The notes under the pieces were generated by a model that was given only the letters and a program-made list of their open reading frames with translations, made no database searches and was not told the origin of the DNA. A stretch of DNA of 23,420 nucleotides from Dimargaris cristalligena (lineage: Eukaryota > Kickxellomycota > Dimargaritomycetes > Dimargaritales > Dimargaritaceae). A program made the position numbers and the translations under genes. The DNA lies in assembly GCA_027576995.1 (NCBI GenBank), contig JANBQC010000161.1, positions 1-23,420 on the forward strand, written 5' to 3'. Positions 17,360-23,420 of the stretch are shown in pieces; position 1 is the first letter of the stretch; every line of letters begins with the position of its first letter.

Positions 17360-20300
17360 ATGTCGCCCTAGCAAAGGGAGCAGCTGATGAGGAAGATATG
17401 GGGTGGTAATGTTGCAACTAAAACTATGGGAAGGGATTTAAGCGAGGTAGGGGGGTATAGCTATATTTAAGTAGGAATATTTCTCATGTAGAAGGCACGG
17501 GTACCCAGAAACTAGCACGGAGCAGTACAGCGGCGATAGATTCCGTTTGTAGAAAACAACAAAAGGACAACGAAGTCGGAAAATAAAGAAAATGGACTAC
17601 CATATAATGCCGTCAAAATGGAAATAATAGAAGACTCTATTTTCTACCATCTTTATATTCCCCACACGACATAAAGAGCACCATCGCCCAAAGTCCCCAA
17701 GATCCTTCCTTTTCCTCTTACTCCTCCTCCCCCTCCTTCCCTCCCCTCCCGGTGGGGATTTGGTGCTATTGGAGTGTCTCCCTTGTGTAGCCCTGACTAG
17801 AGTAATGATAATAAAATAAAAAGGGCAGCGGCGCGTAAGGACGGACACAGGGAGGCAAGGGGTGAAAAAAAATAGTAATTGAAGGAGAAGAGGAGAGGAG
17901 AGGGCACAGAGCGAACACCAACCCCGAGACGGGGAGAGAGTGTGTGTGAGGGAAGGGAAAGGGATGGACGACGCAGACCCTGGCGGGTGTTCGTATAACG
18001 TAGGTCAAAGCCGCCGGCATGGGCACTAGTTGGAGTCCCAATGACCGGAGTGATTCGACCAAGACGAAGCAATGTACTACAATGGGCAGAGGCATGTTAG
18101 GAAAAAGTCGCATAATTCAACTAGGAAAACCAGTCTGGGAAGGCGGGCCATGTCAACAACCATCTAGTTAAAGGTTTTAACTACCTACGTACCCTGATGA
18201 CCATATTTGGGCAAGCCGTATGGGTCGCTGAGGAACCGACATTACATCCGATAATTCGAACCTGTTGATAGTCTATGCAGCCCGCAGAACCAGTGATTCC
18301 GTCCCACACGACCATCCTCCCGCGGTTGCCATCCGCATCTTTGGGTTTTATACATTATCTAACCAACAGAGAAAGGGAGAGGGGGGAAAGGAGGGGTTGC
18401 AGTAATAATAATAATAATAATAATATGGATACTCCCCTTTCTTCGCTGGCCGAACGGTAACATACCTTATTGTAGGGCACATGTGAGCCAAGTACGCCGT
18501 GGAGCTATGTGGTTGTTGCCACTGTGTTTCGGGAAAATATACACACACCCAAACCTGTATCTATCGGTCTACCCCTTTATTCAATGAGAGGAGAGGTACA
18601 ACCGGTGTAACCAACCTGGTGGACGACACCCACGCCCAATAAACACCCGAAAAAAATGCAAGGGAAAGTCGAGGTTACAATGGCCGCTCTAGTTCTGGTA
18701 GATGCGACTGCATTTGTTGTTGTTGCTGTTGTTCACTCTCGCATAACACCCTTTTCTCTCTCCCTCTCTCTCTCTCTGATAGCTGGCCTTCCTAGCCGCT
18801 CCTCGTCTTTGCTATTATAATCCATAACTATTATCCAAGCAAATAAGCCACATAGGAATGGCAGTTCATGCCTCAGCTTTGGATATAATTGTTCGGGGAC
18901 GGATATTAAACATTATGTAAAGGGATTGTTTGACCTTAACAGGGCGGTTTAGACTGGACACTATACCAAGTGTACAGCCGGGATGGTTTAAACAGCGGTA
19001 TACCTCCTATTTCGCCACTAGTACTTATATCCCCGGATTAGAGTGATAGGCCAGGCCAATAAGCACCCCAGTACCGAGGCCGGGGCTGCAACGTCGCCGA
19101 AACGCCGTAGATTGATACTCCGCATTGAAGATAATTGAAAGGAGGTTGGTTAAAGGTTCCAGTCCAGACCTTCGATCAGCCCACCCGTCCTTACCACTGA
19201 TTATGGTTGAGTGGGGGTTTTTTTTGGTTCCCACCGGTAAAGGTACGTCGGTAATGAATTAAATGAACTGATAGCATAACACACACACCCTCCCCCATTG
19301 TGGACATACCAGCAGACATATATGAACAACGTCCTGAGTGAAACCCCCAGCCGAGCCATAGACCGTGGCATGTATGTGCTGATATCATACTCAGATGGCT
19401 TTTATGCCTTTGGAATGTGTTACGACACTACAAGTGCAATTACGTGAGAATAATCACCACCACATCCTGGTCAGCGAAGCAGACATGAAATGGCCCAATT
19501 CACTAAGGCTAATTCGATGGCCAATCTTCGCATAATATAGAGGGGACTTGGAGATGAATTGCGGATTACTACCCCTCCATATACCCCTTAACATCATCTC
19601 GTAGTATACCATATACAGCCCAACTCCTGGACAGATGATAATGAAAAAAAAAACTAGGACCACTACACACATCCTCCTCTAGAATACTTCCCCAGACGGT
19701 AGATAGATAGACCCTGACTATGCCCATACCAATTACCGATTCAATAACTAGCTGGACAATGCTCAGGGACTCACAACCATTGATTACGAGACTCCTGAAG
19801 TAATGACTATTTCTTGATGGTATACCAATGTGAACAGTCCGAATGGGAAACCAGGGGTGGGCGGTTGTACTATAGATTTAGGTGTAAAAAGATAAAAATA
19901 GGGGGGAGAGGGCGGGGAAATAGCGGAGTAGTAAGCAAACCAATAGACCTCCTTAACCGCGTTGACCCCTGAAGGCTTATCATATGAGAGAGGGGGGAAG
20001 CAGTAATCAGCATCTTAGCAGCGATTTATCCTCAGCCATATGAACTAATAACGAAAGGCCCAACAACAGCTAAAGACCTTATTGAATGTATAATGAGAGG
20101 GCCACTCCTTTCCAACTCGCCATCTCTCGCGCATCCCAAATAAGGGGACCCTGCGCATTATCGCCAAATGATTACTACAGTATTAACTACTAGCCCAACT
20201 AGGTGAATGGGGGAGTATGGTTGTGTGTTGCAGTTGCAGTCGACTATTAGCAATGCTGATCCAGGAGCGATCACACAGACAAGGTAAAGGGCGGTGGGGT

Positions 20301-20476
20301 AGCTGAAAGCAAGAGCGAGATAACCGGCTTTTGGAGTAGCCGAATTGGCCTGAGGCATACGGTGTCTAGCGAAGGACCGGTCTCACCAAACACCTCCAAC
20401 AAAAACAAACCCCCCCACGTTGGCAATATGGTGAAGATACTCTCCCCTTCGGAACAATGGCAGCAAACCGCAATAG
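17360..20476. other. 3.1-kb gene-poor region with simple repeats
   Basis: No gene supported on either strand. Contents seen: a nearly pure pyrimidine tract at 17701-17752, a purine-rich stretch at 17830-17970, (TAA)7 at 18403-18424, a GTT-rich stretch near 18714-18732 followed by a (CT)n run at about 18763-18778. The open frames here (for example 18113-17766 minus, built from the C/T tract) follow from base composition. The promoter of the proline-rich gene lies at the right end. Confidence 0.55.
18403..18424. repeat. (TAA)7 microsatellite
   Basis: Perfect trinucleotide run of about 22 bases in the gene-poor region. It creates a spurious poly-Asn frame on the plus strand and poly-Tyr on the minus strand. 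Confidence 0.9.
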
Positions 20477-20483
20477 TATAAAA
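20477..20483 (+). promoter_or_regulatory. TATA box of the proline-rich secreted protein gene
   Basis: TATAAAA about 300 bases ahead of the ATG at 20780, followed by a C/T- and A-rich, G-poor leader ending in an A9 run directly before the ATG. Same plan as the zinc-finger genes. Confidence 0.5.
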
Positions 20484-20779
20484 CGATAGAGCAATCCACT
20501 TCAAAAAAACTTCAGATCATCATCTAACCATCTCATTGTTACCATTGCATTTGCAAATTCACACCGCTTGGCCTAGCGCCCTTCATCCATATCTGCCTAC
20601 GACCCCACTCTTTCTACCATTACCCACCAACAATCCTACATTCTGCTACCCCGTACTCTTCCTTATTACCAATATTACATTCATTAATTTTCCTCATCTC
20701 CCAATTACCTAATCCTTTCAAGCTAATCAATCCCCCTCTCCTCCCATCAACATTTTTCCATTTCATTCGAAAAAAAAAT

Positions 20780-22216
20780 ATGAAGGTCCACGCTGCTCTC
20801 TTCCTCGCTGCCTCTGCCGCCGTTGTTCTCTTGGCTACGCCTAGCACCGCCGCTCCTTTTGAAAAGCTGCTTGACAATGTGGTGTGCATTAATGCCAATT
20901 TGGCCAACAGCGGATCTCCTCCCGGTGGATCCAAGGCCTGCAGTGAGTCTTCTTCCGCCGCGCCCGAAACTGGCCTCTACGAAGATACCGATTCTCCTAG
21001 TGATGGTGAATCCGCCGAATTGACAGACTCCAAGGGTCCTATCGATGAAGCCGCCAGCGACACTCCCAGTGAATTAACCGATGATTCCAACGAAACCGCC
21101 GAACTCGAACAAGTCCCCACAGCCGGTAATGATGATGATGATGATGATGATGATAGCAATTCTAACAAGTCCATGACCGTTGGTCCCTCTCGCCTGAATA
21201 CTACCCCTCCGATGCCCCACGACAGCGGTGCCCCTCTCCAACCCAGCCGCAAACCCAAGCAGGGCGAGGTGGTCATTCAAGTTGAGGATTTCCCCGGTAT
21301 GGCCCATGTGCGTCCCCACTGGCCCCATTTCCCCAAGAAGACCCCCACGGCCACCCCCGCTCCCCAGCCCCGGCCTACGGTCGCGGGTCAGAATCAGCCT
21401 GAGTCCGACCCTGAACTTCCCCATCCCCCCACTAGCCCCTACGAAGGGAGCCACCCCCCCACCGGGCCTTCCCCCCCAAAGGAACCCAAGACCCCTTCCG
21501 GTGAGACCCCCACCAACCCCCCGGAACGCACCTACCCCATCCCCAAGGAGCCCAAGGAGCCCAAGACCCCCACTACCGAAGGTCCCCGCAACCCCCCGAC
21601 CCCTACGGACCCCGTTCCCAAAGAACCCAAGACCCCCACTACCGATGGTCCTCGCAACCCCCCGACCCCTACGGACCCCGTTCCCAAAGAGCCCAAGACC
21701 CCCAATACCGATGGTCCTCGCAACCCCCCGACCCCTACGGACCCCGTGCCCAAGGAGCCCAAGACCCCCACTACCGATGGTCCTCGCAACCCCCCGACCC
21801 CTACGGACCCCGTGCCCAAGGAGCCCAAGACTCCCACTACCGATGGTCCTAACACCCCGCCGACCCCTACCTATCCCGAACCCAAGGAGCCCAAGACTCC
21901 CGAGGTCGAAGTACCCACCAATCCCCCCACATGTCCCGAATACCCCAACTGTCCCGGCACCCCATCGACCTACTCCGCCGCTCCCGCCCAGGTGGTTCCC
22001 AACAATAAGCCTGCGGTCGCTGTAGCTCCCCCCGGCCATGCCCGCCCCCAACCCCACACTACGGTTACCCCCACTTCTGCCCCTACTTTCGTGGGCGCCG
22101 ATAGCAATACTAATGATGATGAGGAACCCATTGAGGTGTTTGAACATCCCCCATTCAACCCCACCCCCTACCAAGCGGGCAAGCCCCCCAAGCCCACTGA
22201 TTATGTCGCTAACTAA
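20780..22216 (+). CDS. Secreted proline-rich repeat protein, 478 aa
   Basis: Intronless. Residues 1-25 are a clear signal peptide (MKVHAALFLAASAAVVLLAT, cleavage likely after STA-A). Then two Cys (36, 54), an acidic Ser/Glu/Asp region with Asp8 (118-125), a Pro/Lys-rich linker, and five tandem 22-residue units at 260-369 of the type EPKTPTTDGPRNPP-TPTDPVPK. A degenerate sixth start follows, then CPEYPNC (385-391) and a Pro/Thr/Ala-rich tail. The C-terminus is polar (PTDYVAN), so there is no GPI-anchor signal. Such Pro/Thr/Lys-rich proteins are commonly cell-wall or extracellular-matrix components with O-glycosylated, extended repeats; a wall or surface role is inference. A possible N-glycosylation site is NET near residue 104. 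AATAAA lies 50 bases after the stop. The strong C bias of the repeats creates a long open frame on the opposite strand that is only a shadow. Confidence 0.88.
   Translation: MKVHAALFLAASAAVVLLATPSTAAPFEKLLDNVVCINANLANSGSPPGGSKACSESSSAAPETGLYEDTDSPSDGESAELTDSKGPIDEAASDTPSELTDDSNETAELEQVPTAGNDDDDDDDDSNSNKSMTVGPSRLNTTPPMPHDSGAPLQPSRKPKQGEVVIQVEDFPGMAHVRPHWPHFPKKTPTATPAPQPRPTVAGQNQPESDPELPHPPTSPYEGSHPPTGPSPPKEPKTPSGETPTNPPERTYPIPKEPKEPKTPTTEGPRNPPTPTDPVPKEPKTPTTDGPRNPPTPTDPVPKEPKTPNTDGPRNPPTPTDPVPKEPKTPTTDGPRNPPTPTDPVPKEPKTPTTDGPNTPPTPTYPEPKEPKTPEVEVPTNPPTCPEYPNCPGTPSTYSAAPAQVVPNNKPAVAVAPPGHARPQPHTTVTPTSAPTFVGADSNTNDDEEPIEVFEHPPFNPTPYQAGKPPKPTDYVAN
21131..21154 (+). repeat. (GAT)8 microsatellite encoding Asp8
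   Basis: Perfect trinucleotide repeat inside the proline-rich protein gene; length changes would add or remove Asp without shifting the frame. Confidence 0.95.
21557..21886 (+). repeat. 66-bp minisatellite, five units, in the proline-rich gene
   Basis: Five in-frame 66-bp units (22 codons each). Units 2-4 are nearly identical in DNA, differing in Val codons (GTT/GTG), Lys/Glu codons and one Thr/Asn change; units 1 and 5 are more diverged. The central homogeneity suggests recent unequal exchange or slippage. Confidence 0.92.
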
Positions 22217-22265
22217 TTTCTTAATTTCTAATTGCATAAAATCTTGATTATGGATTATACTTTTG

Positions 22266-22271
22266 AATAAA
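22266..22271 (+). terminator. Polyadenylation signal of the proline-rich gene
   Basis: AATAAA, 50 bases past the stop codon at 22216. Confidence 0.65.
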
Positions 22272-22443
22272 GCTACCCAGCAATTTTTTTCAAGTGAAAT
22301 CTCCCACGGAACCAGAAAAATACTTTCACAGATATCCCATTGAATTACTTGAGACTGGGCCCATAAGACAGTTGTCGGACTTGAGTTAGTTATGTGTCCT
22401 GCTTCCTTTCCTCACTTTCACCCTATACACTTTTCCCGTTAAC

Positions 22444-23258
22444 ATGGTTAAACTCCAACTGTCACTGAAGGCCGACTTGGTCAATGTCACCGACCTGCAG
22501 CCCGAAGACGAACACTTCGACTACCATTTCAAAGTAAGGTCCACTATTGAGAAATAGTCCTCCACAACGCCATGGCGTGAGGGCCCCACGCCTTTCCCAA
22601 GGGAGGACACATGTACCGTTATATCGCGAATGGGTGAAGTACCTAGCGGCTCTAGCGTCACCACCCATCCGAGTTTAGCCCAAATGGGTTCTTCGTTCGC
22701 CCGCCCCCTCCTCATTGCCTTGCTATGCCTATTTTCATTGACCGACCTCTCCTGGCCGCCGCCTTCTTAGATTAAATGTAACAGCTGCCATGAAGTAAGC
22801 GACAATTTTATCACGATTAACCGGATCGAGACCACCCCCATGTCGGGCAGTCGCGGCGAGGCCAATTTGGTCATGAAATGCAAGTTCTGTAAGCGGGAGG
22901 GTTCAGCCGGTAAGTTGTTTCATAGGGTTATAGAGTCCTCTTTACCCCTCTACCTTTTTGTACCACCACGGGCCCATGGCAATGGTCTCGTCTTTTTATT
23001 TGCGGTCCTTAGGCCGCCGGATGGCCCTCCACTAGGTTTGTTTGGCATTTGGTCGCAGCTATCTAATATTTGTACTGTATTGCGCCCATTTATATATATA
23101 TATATATATGGTGTTTTCTATGGTTACCGCACCTCCGCCTCTTATAAGGCTTCGAGTCCAGCTCCCTTAAACCCTATACCGCCGAAAGTAGCGGCCAGTT
23201 TGCTCCGATTGCCGTCTTGGAGTGCCGGGGTATCGAACCCGTTGAATTCGCCCCCATG
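22444..23258 (+). CDS. CZIB: CXXC zinc-binding protein of the CZIB/DUF866 family, first three exons
   Basis: Exons 22444-22533, 22771-22909 and 23149-23258, with GT..AG introns of 237 and 239 bp in phases 0 and 1. The third exon ends at a GTTAGT donor (23259) and the rest lies beyond the window; a T8 run at the window end may be the polypyrimidine tract of that intron. Seen: MVKLQLSLKADLVNVTDLQP (N-terminal strand region), two zinc-binding CxxC pairs in IKCNSCHEVSD and MKCKFCKREGS, then LKPYTAES and LECRGIEPVEFAPM, all matching human C1orf123/CZIB in order. Family members are small cytosolic zinc proteins of poorly defined function (the yeast-to-human DUF866 group). About the last 60 residues are missing from the window. 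The first ATG gives the family's usual N-terminus. Confidence 0.92.
23091..23109. repeat. (TA)n tract in CZIB intron 2
   Basis: About nine TA units roughly 40 bases before the intron acceptor at 23147-23148. Confidence 0.85.
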
Positions 23259-23420
23259 GTTAGTGCCTACTTTTACAATTAGTATACTGTCGCATTTGAC
23301 GGTATAAAACCACTGTACTCGGTTGTTACTGTCACTCAATTAAGTGATTCCAATGCCTAACATGCCTATAACTCAAACCCTTCTGCTCCAAACCGCTGGG
23401 TTAATTATTGCCTTTTTTTT

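Noticed and set aside
18245..18275. tRNA-like B box (GGTTCGAATT on the minus strand)
   Set aside because: The flanking bases do not form a T-arm stem and no A box or cloverleaf can be drawn.
21074..22237. 387-codon Gly-rich open frame on the minus strand
   Set aside because: It is the complement of the proline-codon repeats; the plus strand has a signal peptide, promoter elements and a polyadenylation signal.
1..23420. CRISPR arrays, operons, ribosome binding sites, rRNA genes
   Set aside because: No spaced direct-repeat array or rRNA-like sequence seen; spliced genes show this is eukaryotic nuclear DNA.

Overview
The window looks like nuclear DNA of a fungus. Four genes are split by short introns (about 170-300 bp) with GT..AG borders, donors such as GTAAGT and GTTAGT, housekeeping proteins of eukaryotic type, AATAAA signals and TATA boxes. 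The compact intron-bearing genes beside several intronless secreted low-complexity or zinc-finger proteins would fit an early-diverging lineage (Zoopagomycota/Kickxellomycotina-like). That placement is inference only. TAA is an ordinary stop here (UBA3, UXT and IDH end on it), so the standard code applies.

Layout, left to right. (1) 1-669, minus: a decayed eukaryotic queuine tRNA-ribosyltransferase (QTRT1 type), with internal deletions, a damaged active-site motif and an in-frame TAA. (2) 997-1849, plus: a TATA box and leader followed by what looks like a broken, unidentified gene. (3) 2301-3428, plus: an intronless gene for a protein with a signal peptide and six tandem C2H2/C2HC zinc fingers. 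(4) 3429-7529: mostly gene-free, with two copies of a 140-bp repeat bounded internally by 8-bp inverted repeats. (5) 7530-7987, plus: a second signal-peptide protein, 83 aa, ending in one degenerate zinc-finger-like module. (6) 9273-12280: a head-to-head pair, UBA3 (NEDD8-activating enzyme catalytic subunit, four exons, minus) and UXT (prefoldin-alpha-like, one exon, plus). (7) 13560-15244, minus: the catalytic subunit of mitochondrial NAD-isocitrate dehydrogenase, four exons, reconstructed with all phases matching. (8) 16617-17315, minus: a possible SH3-like protein whose stop codon is the first unit of an in-frame TAG microsatellite. (9) 17316-20476: gene-poor, simple repeats. (10) 20477-22271, plus: a 478-aa secreted proline-rich protein with a 66-bp minisatellite. 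(11) 22444 to the window end, plus: the first three exons of a CZIB/DUF866 zinc-binding protein.

The housekeeping genes are not a functional pathway. The noteworthy layer is the secretory one: two zinc-finger secreted proteins, a proline-rich secreted protein and at least one broken gene share the same plan, namely a TATA box about 150-300 bp upstream of ATG followed by a long C/T-rich leader and no introns. Two of these TATA boxes are an identical 12-mer. This looks like a birth-and-death neighbourhood of secreted proteins, some possibly effectors, embedded between conserved genes.
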